Assembly: GCF_029360725.1 (NCBI RefSeq)
Contig: NZ_JARKMY010000009.1
Span: forward strand, 372,001 to 436,000
From: Chryseolinea sp. H1M3-3
Lineage (GTDB): Bacteria > Bacteroidota > Bacteroidia > Cytophagales > Cyclobacteriaceae
Reading direction: 5' to 3'
Length of the DNA stretch: 64,000 nt
The notes under the pieces: model-generated
What the model was told of the DNA's origin: nothing
Databases searched by the model: none
Seen by the model: the letters and a program-made list of their open reading frames with translations, nothing else
In this document: positions 25,901 to 34,477 of the stretch, in pieces
Position numbering within the stretch: position 1 is the first letter of the stretch
Layout: each line of letters opens with the position of its first letter
Position numbers and translations under genes: made by a program

Positions 25901-28692
25901 TGAAAGGACTGGCTGTAGACCTTGTTATCCTAAACGAAGATCCCAGCGGATACAGACAGGTGCTGCAAGAACAGATACAGGGGCTCATTGCTGCCGGTAT
26001 GGGAATTAGTAGCGCAGAAAAACAAGGAAGAATTTATGTTCGGCCGGTGGATCAGGTAACGACGGAGGATCGTATTTTGCTTCAGGCCGTGGCACGTGTA
26101 ATTATTACCGATAGCCGCGGTTCATTGGTGGACCAGGTTAACCGGAAAATATCCACGAAGACAACGATACCTTATCTTGCGGGAATTCAGACCTATGCAC
26201 CCATTTCCAGCAAACTGCCCGCCATTAAGAATCTTCTTTTTGCGAATGGAACCGGTGGCTTTACCGAAGATGGAAAGGAATACATCATTACCACGAAGCG
26301 GGAACACACTACGCCATTACCATGGATCAACGTCATCGCTAACCGAAATTTTGGTACGATTGTCAGCGAAAGTGGTTCATCTTATACTTGGTCAGAAAAT
26401 GCGCATGGTTTCAGAATTACTCCTTGGCACAACGATCCGGTTACGGATGGATGTGGCGAAGCCTTTTATATCCGTGATGAAGAGAATGGAATGTATTGGT
26501 CACCCATGCCCTATCCGCACAGGAGTAAATCCCTCTATCGCTCGCACCATGGATTTGGATACAGCTGGTTCGAACATGCGAATGATGGTATCCAATCGGA
26601 GGCACGCATTTATGTAGACATAGAAGCACCTGTAAAATTTATAGTATTAAAAATCAGGAATGTGTCAGGCAGGGCACGCAAACTTTCCGCCACGGGATAC
26701 ATGGAGTGGGTACTTGGAAGTATCCGTGGGAAGGAATCCATGCATGTCGTGACTGAAATGGATACCATGACAGGTGCCCTCATTGCCAGGAATGCTTATA
26801 ACACTGAGTTTTCTAATCGTGTGGCTTTCTTTGATGTCGACGAACTTCGCTCAAGCTTTACTGCGGATCGAACGGAATTCATCGGGCGGAATGGAACTTT
26901 GCGTAATCCCGAAGCTCTCAAACGAACGAAACTTTCAGGAAAATGGGGCGCGGGACTTGATCCCTGTGCTGCCCTGCAAGTCGCGTTTGACCTTGAAGAC
27001 GGAGGTACGCGCGAAGTTGTATTCAGAATGGGAGCCGGAAAAGATCGATTCGAAGCTGAGCGCACTATAAAACAATTCAGAGGAGTAAAGGTCGCTGCCC
27101 AAGCCCTCGAGAAGGTACACGCCTATTGGCAACATGCCTTAAGCGCTGTTCAAATTGAAACACCTGATCCGTCATTAAATATTCTGTCGAATGGTTGGCT
27201 GGTATATCAAGTATTATCGTGCCGGCTTTGGGGACGAAGCGGGTTCTATCAATCAGGAGGTGCCTTTGGCTTCCGCGATCAGCTTCAGGATGTGCTGGCA
27301 CTGATGCATGCCGATGCACAGTTAACAAGGGATCAAATTCTGATGGCAGCATCCAGACAGTTTAAAGAAGGTGATGTACAGCACTGGTGGCATCCCCCGG
27401 TAGGCCGTGGTGTCCGCACGTTATGCTCCGATGATTTTATGTGGCTACCGTATGTCACTAGCCGATACGTTACGAACACCGGTGACACTAAAATTCTGGA
27501 GGAATCAACTCCGTTTCTTGACGGACGCTTTCTGAATGCTATGGAGGAATCTTACTACGACCTGCCGATCATTTCAGAAGTGCGTGCTTCATTATATGAC
27601 CATTGCAAACGGGCAATTCAGCATGGGCTTCGTTTTGGCGAGCATGGACTGCCGCTGATGGGTTCAGGTGACTGGAATGACGGAATGAACATGGTCGGGA
27701 TTCATGGAAAAGGAGAAAGTGTGTGGTTAGGTTTTTTTCTTTACGATGTACTGCAACGCTTCATTCCAATCGCTGAACTAAACAATGACGCCTCGTTTGT
27801 TGAGCAACTTCAAAAAGCATCGGCCGATTTGAAAAACAATATCGACAAACATGCCTGGGATGGACAGTGGTATCGCCGCGCCTATTTTGATGATGGTACT
27901 CCCCTTGGCTCATCTCAAAACGAAGAATGCATGATTGATTCAATCGCCCAAAGCTGGTCTATACTTTCCAATGCCGGTGACAAAGAGAAAACCGAAATGG
28001 CGATGAAGTCGGTGCAGCAGTATCTGATCAATCGGGAAAAAGGACTGATTCAACTTTTGGAACCTCCGTTCAATACAGCTGACATGGATCCGGGATACAT
28101 CAAAGGTTATGTACCGGGGGTCAGAGAGAATGGTGGCCAATACACCCATGCCGCTATTTGGATGGTCATGGCCTTTGCTAAAATAAAAGATCATAAGCAT
28201 ACGTGGGAACTACTCAATATGATCAATCCAATTAACCATGGGAAAACAGCGGAAGATGTATCTGTCTACAAGGCAGAGCCTTATGTGATGGCGGCGGATG
28301 TGTATGGCGTTCATCCGCATACAGGTCGGGGTGGCTGGACATGGTATACCGGATCTGCTGGTTGGATGTATCAATTGATTCTCGAATCATTTCTAGGACT
28401 AAAACGTGAAGGCGATGAGCTCTGGTTTGAGCCATGTATTCCTGCAGAATGGAACTCATTCAAAGTAAAGTACCGGTTTAAGAACACCCATTATTACATA
28501 GACGTGATTTCGAGCACAGACCATAATCAAACAGCGATGGTAGACGGCGTTGAACAATCCAATGGGATCATTAAACTAATTGATGATAACGGAATACATG
28601 CGGTGATCTTAAAATGCCCTACTTTTACGGAAGACGCTGAACCGCCAACCGTCGGAACAGCACAGGCGCAACCAAATGAAAATCAGATTTAG
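19939..28692 (+). CDS. ndvB: Cyclic beta-1,2-glucan synthase (NdvB/ChvB/Cgs-like)
   Basis: 2917 aa, matching Brucella Cgs and Rhizobium NdvB (about 2830-2870). From the N-terminus: a cytosolic helical region (1-410); TM segments near 420-480; a GT84 glycosyltransferase domain with the DxD motif ITLDSDTQLPRD near 640 and RRHRWIRGDWQIG near 788; further TM segments at about 835-875, 900-925 and 955-1000; a glycoamylase-like/GH189 cyclisation domain (about 1010-1570, ending MAHHQGMSLLALAHLL); and C-terminal GH94-type domains with FRDQLQDVLAL (near 2444), SGDWNDGMN (near 2575) and GRGGWTWYTGSAGWMY (near 2796). It uses UDP-glucose to start, elongate and cyclise the glucan, and the GH94 part trims length by phosphorolysis. 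The product would be a periplasmic osmoregulatory cyclic glucan. No NdvA/ChvA-type exporter gene is adjacent. The reading frame is intact, with no frameshift. Confidence 0.97.
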   Translation: MKSKANTIDEILSPLLQRFQKDTFARKEVNEKPPLRSELFNTEQMALHAVHLAEGHQLSKEPGPELLLKRLAENENILFEVTNLLHDDVRNKKSITPAGEWLLDNFYLIEEQIRIAKRYLPKGYSKALPRLSKGPTAGFPRVYDIAIQIISHSDGRVDIQSLSNFISAYQKTTYLTIGELWAIPIMIRLALLENLSRVAARIAVDRIDTTLANEWGSRIMEVVEENPKELILVTADMARSKPPMVSAFVAELTRKLQWKGLDLTLPLTWIEQHLSEMGSSINIMVLAENQKQAADQLSMSNSINSLRFLAKMDWRDFVESMSIVEQTLREDIGGLYALMDFRTRDSYRHAVEKIAKNSNLSEYEVARAAINLAKKSAAKEVNNKRKAHVGYYLIDKGLPLTEYIARTSLTPWEVINKALVRSAPALYFVVTFLITLGISGALVYKAYNDGVNENLLVVVAVLAALVSSQFALILVNWWATLWIKPKHLPKMNFFKGIPAPFRTLVVVPSMIVDHRQAEKLLEDLEVRFLANRDSNLLFALLTDFTDSEEQALFEDDALIAHVQNGIEKLNQKYGRLSNDTFFLFHRPRQWNAKQNMWMGYERKRGKLGDLNRLLRGEGEDRFSVVVGDAQVYSTVKYVITLDSDTQLPRDSASTLVGIMAHPLNQPVYNEKKKRVDEGYGIIQPRIAISLHNAVRSRYSRLNENDTGIDPYTRVVSDVYQDVFAEGSFIGKGIYDVDIFEKALCDRFPENRILSHDLLEGSYTRCGFASDVQFYEDYPSKYLIDISRRHRWIRGDWQIGNWFLPFVPEKNKSFRKNPINALARWKIADNLRRSLVPIALFALIVLSWTVLPNALFWFLCLTGIVIVPPVLISAWNAIMRKPPEVERTQHLTSAFESTYKSLLQALFTLVCLPYEAYISIDAIGRTLWRMIISRKRLLEWNPSGLIQIRDKSLLDTFGSMAVAPIVSGIIFIYLVINNPGVLFIAIPVLIVWAVSPAIEWWLGLPLPAKRTKITDEQQYYLHELARKTWAFFENLVGPADNWLPPDNLQEYPIQVVAHRTSPTNIGLSLLSNLAAYDFGYATTGQLLQRTGNTFATMEKMDRYFGHFYNWYDTQSLNILHPRYISSVDSGNLAGHLLTLRQGLLGLKNKKIVHPRLMDALHDTLRVAITSDPQKHSTLLQFKKAFEENKNTPFVNLKNVKSFLESVADQHNHLMESLAINSRSELYRWLSSLGEEIRKVLDEIILLAPWISSAPIPDKYKSLSIFRQIPTLGELAEADNVLQADLENLRSSASPEEADWLDAFTDALELGSSRARERINHIESLAIQCTEFADMEYSFLYDSAQHLLAIGYNVDDHHRDSSYYDLLASEARLSSFVAIAQGKLPQENWFALGRRLTTADNIPVLLSWSASMFEYLMPALVMPSYENTLLDETCKGTVQRHIEYGKQQNVPWGISESCYNIVDSSLIYQYKAFGVPGLGFKRGLGMDLVIAPYATVLALMVDPQAACTNLETMRELGFEGKFGFFEAIDYTPARLPRGQSHVVIQTFMAHHQGMSLLALAHLLLDKPMQKRFEADPQFQTALLLLQEQVPKTTGFYTASAEMEDITPISSHGQIRIIHTPDTPTPEVQFLSNGRYHVMMTNAGGGYSRWKELAVTRWREDSTLDNWGSFCYIRNLDTNELWSNTYQPTLKEADQYSAVFSQGRVEYRRRDHDIETYTEIIVSPEDDIEIRRIHISNRSRKKVNLELTSYAEAVMAVPVADASHPAFSNLFVQTEIIQHQHAILCTRRARSKDERPPWMFHLMKMHEGDQNMISYETDRHKFIGRGQSLLQPKALTVKEPLSGSQGSVLDPIVSIQHRLVIDADDTIVIDIVTGISETRETSKYLIDKYQDRNMRDRAFELSWTHSQVVLRQINATEEDAELYGRLASSVIYMNPALRASSNILIKNQRGQSALWSYSISGDLPIVLLQVSDSNNITLIKQLVQAQAYWQLKGLAVDLVILNEDPSGYRQVLQEQIQGLIAAGMGISSAEKQGRIYVRPVDQVTTEDRILLQAVARVIITDSRGSLVDQVNRKISTKTTIPYLAGIQTYAPISSKLPAIKNLLFANGTGGFTEDGKEYIITTKREHTTPLPWINVIANRNFGTIVSESGSSYTWSENAHGFRITPWHNDPVTDGCGEAFYIRDEENGMYWSPMPYPHRSKSLYRSHHGFGYSWFEHANDGIQSEARIYVDIEAPVKFIVLKIRNVSGRARKLSATGYMEWVLGSIRGKESMHVVTEMDTMTGALIARNAYNTEFSNRVAFFDVDELRSSFTADRTEFIGRNGTLRNPEALKRTKLSGKWGAGLDPCAALQVAFDLEDGGTREVVFRMGAGKDRFEAERTIKQFRGVKVAAQALEKVHAYWQHALSAVQIETPDPSLNILSNGWLVYQVLSCRLWGRSGFYQSGGAFGFRDQLQDVLALMHADAQLTRDQILMAASRQFKEGDVQHWWHPPVGRGVRTLCSDDFMWLPYVTSRYVTNTGDTKILEESTPFLDGRFLNAMEESYYDLPIISEVRASLYDHCKRAIQHGLRFGEHGLPLMGSGDWNDGMNMVGIHGKGESVWLGFFLYDVLQRFIPIAELNNDASFVEQLQKASADLKNNIDKHAWDGQWYRRAYFDDGTPLGSSQNEECMIDSIAQSWSILSNAGDKEKTEMAMKSVQQYLINREKGLIQLLEPPFNTADMDPGYIKGYVPGVRENGGQYTHAAIWMVMAFAKIKDHKHTWELLNMINPINHGKTAEDVSVYKAEPYVMAADVYGVHPHTGRGGWTWYTGSAGWMYQLILESFLGLKREGDELWFEPCIPAEWNSFKVKYRFKNTHYYIDVISSTDHNQTAMVDGVEQSNGIIKLIDDNGIHAVILKCPTFTEDAEPPTVGTAQAQPNENQI

Positions 28693-28785
28693 AATAAATT
28701 GTAATTTTACATTATTTAGGAAAAATTAATATTTGGTTTTCAATTGTTTACGAGAAGAAGTTAAAGTATAAATTTATTTTCATCT

Positions 28786-29400
28786 ATGAGGATTTTTGCC
28801 GTCGGAAGAAACTATGCCGAGCACATTAAAGAATTGAGTAATGAAAAACCTGATGAGCCTGTTATTTTTACGAAACCAGATACTGCCCTGATTCGAAATA
28901 ATGCGCCATTTTACTATCCATCTTTTTCGAAGGACGTCCACTATGAAGGTGAGCTTGTGTTGAGAATCTGCAAAGAAGGAAAGAACATAGAAGAAAGATT
29001 TGCCGGAAAGTATTACGATGCCATCGGTTTCGGTGTCGATTTTACGGCGCGAGACTTGCAACAGAAAGCAAAAGAGAAAGGATTGCCATGGGATATTGCA
29101 AAGGGTTTTAATGGCTCTGCGCCCGTTTCAGACAAATTTATTCTTATAAACGAATTTAAAGATTTGAAGAATATCAACTTTAGTTTGAGCGTAAACGGAG
29201 AAATCAAACAACAAGGCAATACAAGTCTTATGCTTTTTAGTTTTGATTATATAATTTCGTACTTATCAAAATTTTTTACGCTGCGCACCGGTGATTATAT
29301 TTTTACGGGAACGCCAAAAGGTGTTGGTCCGGTCAAGGTTGGCGACGTGTTATCAGGAAGTATCGAGCATGAGAAACTATTGGAATTTGAGGTCAGGTGA
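28786..29400 (+). CDS. Fumarylacetoacetate hydrolase (FAH) family protein
   Basis: 204 aa. The start MRIFAVGRNYAEHIKELSN is the standard family beginning. The metal ligands are in HYEGELVLRI (Glu pair) and FGVDFTARDLQQKAK (Asp), followed by PWDIAKGFNGSAPVSD and DYIFTGTPKGVGPV. FAH-family enzymes hydrolyse or decarboxylate acylpyruvates; the short version here (about 200 residues) resembles acylpyruvase/oxaloacetate decarboxylase (FAHD1-like). The last 32 bp overlap the M23 peptidase start in another frame, so translation is probably coupled. The upstream 90 bp are AT-rich, with a near-consensus -7 box. Confidence 0.9.
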   Translation: MRIFAVGRNYAEHIKELSNEKPDEPVIFTKPDTALIRNNAPFYYPSFSKDVHYEGELVLRICKEGKNIEERFAGKYYDAIGFGVDFTARDLQQKAKEKGLPWDIAKGFNGSAPVSDKFILINEFKDLKNINFSLSVNGEIKQQGNTSLMLFSFDYIISYLSKFFTLRTGDYIFTGTPKGVGPVKVGDVLSGSIEHEKLLEFEVR

Positions 29401-31312
29401 GTTCGTATTCTTATTTTTATTTTTTACGGCCACGCCATGCTTAGCACAAGCACAATTCAGTAAACCGGAAGAAAAGTTTCCTGCAGAAGAAACGTATCTA
29501 TATCCGATTTATCCGGGACAACCCGGTTCGCTCGCGGGGACCATGGGCGAACTTCGAACAACACACTTTCACTCCGGTATCGATATACGCACGAACAATA
29601 TGATCGGCATGCCCGTGCGGGCATCAAAGAGTGGATATATTTCGAGAATCACTTCAAGCGGTGTAGGTTATGGAAACGTAATCTATATCACCCACCCCGA
29701 TGGCAACACTACATTGTATGCGCATCTCGATAAATTCAAGGGCGCTATCGCCCAGCACATTCTTGAAGAGCAATATCGGTTGAAATCAGGAGAAATTGAT
29801 CTTTATTTCAAACCCCATCAGTTTACCGTAAATCGCGGTGACACGATTGGGCTATCCGGCAATTCCGGATCGTCCGGTGGGCCCCATTTACACTATGATA
29901 TTCGCGACGCTGAAAACAATGCCCTCGATCCAATCAAAGTTGCAGGGTTTTCAGAATTAGTAGACAAATATCCACCAGCCGCTGAAAAAATTGCACTGCG
30001 GACGCTTGACATCCACTCCCGGGTAAATGACCGATTCGGAAGGTTTGAATTCTATGCACAACGTGTGGGTAATGATTTTATCATCGCCAACCCAATATCC
30101 GTAACCGGTAACATTGGCGTCGAGATAATTGCTAAGGATAAACTTGCCTACAACAGTCAGTTTTTTGGAGGTGTGAATTACATTGAACTGAAGGTAGACA
30201 GTCAGTTGATTTTCAAACAAGCTATTGATAAGGTAAACATTGCTGAAACACGGGCGATCTATACGCTCATGGATTTTAAAACCATGCGAAATAAAGGCAC
30301 TCGCTTCTATAAACTTTACATTGACGATGGTAATAGTTTAAAGTTCTACAATGAATCACCTGGATCTGGCAAAATCAAAGTCAATCCGGCAAAACAATCC
30401 ACGGTCGAAATAAAAATGAATGATAGCAATGGAAATGCCAGCTACGTTTCTTTTCATCTGAAGCCAGAGGAGTTGGCAAAGGAAGTACCAACATTAGAGA
30501 ATCTTAAGGAAGAAGTAAGTTCGGATGTTGTTGAAAACATTCTGATGATAACTGCTAAACCTTGTGCTGCTGGCAACAAAGCTAAAATACATCGCGACGG
30601 AATTGTAAAAGAGATAGAACCTGATTATTACAACCAAAATCAAGCAGTGTACCTGATTGATCTGCGATCAACGATTCCGGATTCAGTTACCCTCTGTGAC
30701 AAATCATTTTTGCCGAAGATAAACGCAACGGTTCCGTCGGGAACCGAATACAAGTTTTACGGCAACATTATGGACATTACGTTCCCGGGCGATGCGATAT
30801 ACGATACCTTATATCTGCATACCAATTACACATTAACGCCTGGCGGCAATGAAATATACACCATCGGAACACGCACTGTGCCACTAAATAAAAGCATACT
30901 TGTCTCACTTAAGACACGAAAAGAATATCCTAGAGAACGTAACCTAAGTGTATATCGCGTCGCCGGTAGAGGTTATACTTACCTTGGAGGGGAATGGGAG
31001 AACGATCGCATTAATTTTCATACTCGTGAATTTGGAGATTTCATGATCTTACAGGACTCTACTCCCCCTACAATCAGGCCGGTTTTTGTAAATAGTTCGT
31101 CGGCCAGATTTAAAATCAAAGACAACCTTTCGGGTATCGATCGCTTTGAAGCTACGCTTAATGAAGAATGGGTGTTAATGCATTATGACAATAAAAACGC
31201 GGTTATCTGGTCGGAAACTTTGAACAAAAAAATTCCAATGAGAGGAGTGTTTGAATTAAAAGTGACCGATAATGCCGGAAACACAAGTACTTTTAAACAA
31301 AAAATACCCTAG
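29369..31312 (+). CDS. Secreted M23 peptidase
   Basis: 647 aa from the ATG at 29369, which lies inside the end of the FAH gene. The frame is open to 29291, but that start would precede the signal peptide FVFLFLFFTATPCLAQAQ. The LytM/M23 domain (about residues 50-200) has its two zinc motifs: HFHSGIDIRTN and GPHLHYDIRDAENNALDP. The remaining 450 residues are beta-rich modules containing RVNDRFGRFEFYAQ and a final Ig-like fold (IKDNLSGIDRFEATLNEEW). It likely cleaves peptidoglycan cross-bridges or tails in the periplasm. Only 2 bp separate its stop from the peroxiredoxin start, so FAH-M23-Bcp is one operon. Confidence 0.92.
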   Translation: MRNYWNLRSGEFVFLFLFFTATPCLAQAQFSKPEEKFPAEETYLYPIYPGQPGSLAGTMGELRTTHFHSGIDIRTNNMIGMPVRASKSGYISRITSSGVGYGNVIYITHPDGNTTLYAHLDKFKGAIAQHILEEQYRLKSGEIDLYFKPHQFTVNRGDTIGLSGNSGSSGGPHLHYDIRDAENNALDPIKVAGFSELVDKYPPAAEKIALRTLDIHSRVNDRFGRFEFYAQRVGNDFIIANPISVTGNIGVEIIAKDKLAYNSQFFGGVNYIELKVDSQLIFKQAIDKVNIAETRAIYTLMDFKTMRNKGTRFYKLYIDDGNSLKFYNESPGSGKIKVNPAKQSTVEIKMNDSNGNASYVSFHLKPEELAKEVPTLENLKEEVSSDVVENILMITAKPCAAGNKAKIHRDGIVKEIEPDYYNQNQAVYLIDLRSTIPDSVTLCDKSFLPKINATVPSGTEYKFYGNIMDITFPGDAIYDTLYLHTNYTLTPGGNEIYTIGTRTVPLNKSILVSLKTRKEYPRERNLSVYRVAGRGYTYLGGEWENDRINFHTREFGDFMILQDSTPPTIRPVFVNSSSARFKIKDNLSGIDRFEATLNEEWVLMHYDNKNAVIWSETLNKKIPMRGVFELKVTDNAGNTSTFKQKIP

Positions 31313-31314
31313 CC

Positions 31315-31764
31315 ATGAAACTACAGCCGGGAGATAAAGCGCCAGACTTTTCTGTCAATGATGAAAACGGAAATGTGGTGAGCTTAAAAGATTTTAAAGG
31401 TAAAAAGCTGGTGCTTTATTTTTATCCAAAAGACATGACACCTGGTTGTACAGCAGAATCGTGTAATCTTCGCGATAATTATAAAGTATTACAAAAGCAG
31501 GGTTATGAGGTGCTGGGTGTGAGTACCGATTCAGAAAAATCGCATCAAAAATTTATCGCGAAAGAAAAACTTCCTTTTCACTTGCTTTCTGATCCCGATC
31601 GAAAACTTCACGATGCGTATGGTACATGGGTTGAGAAATCTATGTATGGCAGAAAATACATGGGCACTGCGCGAACCACTTTTTTAATAAATGAAAAAGG
31701 AATTATCGAAGACGTTATTCAGAAAGTGAATACAAAAGATCATGCCGCACAAATTCTAAAGTGA
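31315..31764 (+). CDS. bcp: Thioredoxin-dependent peroxiredoxin (Bcp type)
   Basis: 149 aa. The peroxidatic Cys45 is in DMTPGCTAESCNLRDNY, and the atypical resolving Cys50 lies five residues later, the BCP (PrxQ) arrangement. APDFSVNDENGN at the start and the motif LPFHLLSDPDRKLHDAYG complete the family pattern. It reduces H2O2 and organic hydroperoxides using thioredoxin in the cytosol. It begins 2 bp after the M23 stop, so it is co-transcribed with the two genes upstream. Confidence 0.96.
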   Translation: MKLQPGDKAPDFSVNDENGNVVSLKDFKGKKLVLYFYPKDMTPGCTAESCNLRDNYKVLQKQGYEVLGVSTDSEKSHQKFIAKEKLPFHLLSDPDRKLHDAYGTWVEKSMYGRKYMGTARTTFLINEKGIIEDVIQKVNTKDHAAQILK

Positions 31765-31878
31765 TCGACTGCTCGTCAAGGTTGCATACTCCATTAGCTT
31801 CTTGGATATCTGAGGAACAGGTTCTATGTGGGAATACTTTTCTCCTGGATTGTGGAAGAGGGACTTTTTTATTTCACA

Positions 31879-31910
31879 TTTGCACGCTAAACAGTCATCC
31901 GGTATATTCG
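31879..31910 (+). promoter_or_regulatory. Bacteroidota-type promoter of the transketolase N gene
   Basis: TTTG (31879-31882) and TATATTCG (31903-31910), one mismatch from TAnnTTTG, are separated by 20 nt. The -7 box ends 17 nt before the ATG at 31928. Spacing is as expected for the Bacteroidota housekeeping sigma factor. Confidence 0.45.
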
Positions 31911-31927
31911 CGCAAACTTTTTAAGAA

Positions 31928-32782
31928 ATGACAAGCACATCAACGGGCGTTAGCCATCTCCAAAAACTTTGCAATCAAATTCGTAGGGACATTGTCCGCA
32001 TGGTACATGGCTGTCAATCAGGTCATCCGGGTGGTTCGCTAGGCTGCACGGAATTTTTCGTGGCCCTTTATTTCAAGATCATGAAACATGATCCGAAGTT
32101 TAATATGAAAGGCGAAGGCGAAGATCTTTTCTTCCTTTCTAATGGACATATTTCACCCGTTTGGTATGCAACGTTAGCGAGAGCAGGTTACTTCGACGTA
32201 AAAGAGCTGTCGACATTCAGAAAACTTGATTCAAGATTGCAAGGACACCCAGCTACGCACGAACACCTCCCCGGTATTCGTATTGCTTCTGGCTCCCTGG
32301 GTCAAGGACTGTCAGTTGCGCTTGGTGCCGCGCAAGCAAAAAAACTCAATAAGGACGATCGCTTTGTCTACGTTCTAATGGGCGATGGTGAACAACAAGA
32401 GGGACAAATCTGGGAAGCTGCTATGTACGCAGCCCACAATAAAATGGACAACGTAATCGCTACCATCGACTATAATGGACAACAGATTGACGGCCCTGTG
32501 GATAAAATCTTGTCGTTACTGGATTTAAAAGCAAAATGGGAAGCTTTCGGCTGGAATGTTTTGGATTGCAAGGGAAATGATCTCGAAGATGTGATCAGAA
32601 CCTTAGAACTCGCCAACAGTCAAGCAAGAAAAGGAAAACCTATTATGATTTTAATGAAAACCGAAATGGGTTACGGCGTTGATTATATGATCGGATCTCA
32701 TAAATGGCATGGTGTATCGCCAAATGATGATGAATTAACCAAGGCATTAGCACAGTTGGAAGAGTGCCTCGGAGATTATTAG
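31928..32782 (+). CDS. Transketolase, N-terminal subunit
   Basis: 284 aa. Thiamine-diphosphate-binding half: IRRDIVRMVHGCQSGHPGGSLGCTEFFVALYF, GHPATHEHLPGIRIASGSLGQGLSVALGAA, and the metal/TPP motif MGDGEQQEGQIWEAAMYAAHNKMDNVIATIDYN. It pairs with the C-terminal half at 36085 to form one transketolase, moving two-carbon units between sugar phosphates in the pentose phosphate pathway and supplying erythrose-4-phosphate. The two halves are usually neighbours, but here a VWA gene and a cls gene lie between them. It has its own promoter-like element. Confidence 0.96.
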   Translation: MTSTSTGVSHLQKLCNQIRRDIVRMVHGCQSGHPGGSLGCTEFFVALYFKIMKHDPKFNMKGEGEDLFFLSNGHISPVWYATLARAGYFDVKELSTFRKLDSRLQGHPATHEHLPGIRIASGSLGQGLSVALGAAQAKKLNKDDRFVYVLMGDGEQQEGQIWEAAMYAAHNKMDNVIATIDYNGQQIDGPVDKILSLLDLKAKWEAFGWNVLDCKGNDLEDVIRTLELANSQARKGKPIMILMKTEMGYGVDYMIGSHKWHGVSPNDDELTKALAQLEECLGDY

Positions 32783-32867
32783 ACCGTCACTGATTTACTA
32801 ATTGACCGCTATTGAGGAACTGTACCTCAAATGCAATTCATTCCATTCATAAACGTTACTTTAGAGA

Positions 32868-34265
32868 ATGGATTTTACTGCCAAATTTCTTGTTAAGCCC
32901 GGACTTTTAGTCCTGCTTCTGTTTCCCTTCTATTCTTCCTACAGCCAAACAAAAGTCCAGCAGAAGCTGCCAGAGAAAACGCGCATCTTATTTCTTTTGG
33001 ATGCGTCTGGAAGTATGCTGGAACAATGGGAACGTCCCAATCAAACAAGATGGAGCGTGGCGAAGTCCATTCTCACTAAACTTGTTGATTCACTGGGTCA
33101 GAATACGAAGTTAGAACTAGCGCTGCGGGTATATGGTCACCGTTCACCACAGGAAATAAAAAATTGCAAAGACACATGGCTGGAAGTACCATTCAAACCC
33201 AGAAGTCACACACTAATTATTCAGAAACTCGAGGAGATCCGGCCCAAAGGTGTTACGCCCATCACCTACTCGCTGGAACAGGCAGCTAATGATTTTCCAT
33301 CGAGCCCTGGTTATCGAAACATTGTCATTCTCATTACCGATGGGATAGAATCATGTGGTGGTGATTTATGCGCTACTTCAAAAGCACTGCAGCAAAAAGG
33401 AGTTTTTCTTCGACCTTATATCATTGGCCTGGGGTTACGCACAGAAAAGTCACTTGAGTGCGCCGGCAAATTTATTGATGCGAACACACCTGGTGAATTC
33501 AATAATGTTCTTAACGAGGCGATCGAAACAAGTTTTGCTAAAACAACAGTTAGTGTAGAAATACTCGATGCGAACAATCAGCCAAACGAAACGAATGTGA
33601 ACGTAAGCTTTGTAAATTCGATGACGTCCCTTCCTATGTATGACTTTGTACACTATAGAGATAAGCAGGGCAAACCTGATACGGTTCAGATTGATCCTGT
33701 AGTAGACTATACCCTTGTAGTTAATACTATTCCTCCTATTATAAAGAGTAACATTGCCTTGGTGGTAGGCAAACACAACGTATTGACTATACCTGCACCC
33801 CAGGGTAATCTCGTCGTCCGGCAAGAAGGCAGACGCGATAATAATTTACAGGCATTGATACGCCAAAAAGGAAAGACCGAAATTATTCACACCCAGGGCA
33901 GCACTGAAGTCGTACGATACCTTACAGGAAGCTATGAAGTTGAAACACTTACACTTCCACGCCGCGTGTTTAGCGTGGACATTCAACCAAATAAAACTCA
34001 ATCCGTTCTTCTACCCTCACCCGGTATTGTCAATTTTAATACCATCTCGACAGGTTATGGAAGCCTGTATGAAATTAATGCTGACGGAACTCAAACATGG
34101 GTCTGCAACTTAAATGAATTGAAGAACCAATTCACTTTGAGTCTTTTACCGGGTCAATACAAAATTGTCTTTCGTGTGAAACAAACCTCGGGAAGTAAAT
34201 ACACTGGATTTAAAAAATTTTCTGTCAAATCAGGTGTCACTTTAATGGTGAGCGTATTCAATTAG
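32868..34265 (+). CDS. Secreted von Willebrand factor A-domain protein
   Basis: 465 aa. The signal peptide (LVLLLFPFYSSYSQ) is followed by a VWA domain with the MIDAS motif LLDASGSMLEQWE, a Thr in RPKGVTPITYSL, and ITDGIESCGGDLC. Cys pairs at the end of the domain may form disulfides. After about residue 225 the sequence is beta-rich (VNVSFVNSMTSLPMYDFVHYRDKQG and later repeats of strand-turn-strand). It probably binds protein or surface ligands through metal; the partner is unknown. It lies between the two transketolase genes on the same strand. The C-terminus lacks an obvious T9SS sorting domain. Confidence 0.85.
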   Translation: MDFTAKFLVKPGLLVLLLFPFYSSYSQTKVQQKLPEKTRILFLLDASGSMLEQWERPNQTRWSVAKSILTKLVDSLGQNTKLELALRVYGHRSPQEIKNCKDTWLEVPFKPRSHTLIIQKLEEIRPKGVTPITYSLEQAANDFPSSPGYRNIVILITDGIESCGGDLCATSKALQQKGVFLRPYIIGLGLRTEKSLECAGKFIDANTPGEFNNVLNEAIETSFAKTTVSVEILDANNQPNETNVNVSFVNSMTSLPMYDFVHYRDKQGKPDTVQIDPVVDYTLVVNTIPPIIKSNIALVVGKHNVLTIPAPQGNLVVRQEGRRDNNLQALIRQKGKTEIIHTQGSTEVVRYLTGSYEVETLTLPRRVFSVDIQPNKTQSVLLPSPGIVNFNTISTGYGSLYEINADGTQTWVCNLNELKNQFTLSLLPGQYKIVFRVKQTSGSKYTGFKKFSVKSGVTLMVSVFN

Positions 34266-34477
34266 CAAAGTGAAACAGTCAAAAATCTAAGAAGGCTTCG
34301 CTAACTTTCGCATACTAACTTAATTTTTTGTTTAAACTGATTTTTTTGATTCATTAAGAACTTGGGTGTAGATTATTGTTTATTGCATATATTAATCAAA
34401 GGACGTTTAGGATTTGCTTATATACGCCCCAAGATTATTGACTTGAACCTGATATTTTTTTAATTCTCAACCTATCC

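Noticed and set aside
32812-32830. TTGAGG/CCTCAA hairpin between transketolase N and the VWA gene
   Set aside because: Only 6 bp of stem, no T-tract, within a short gap where the next gene follows; too weak to call a terminator.
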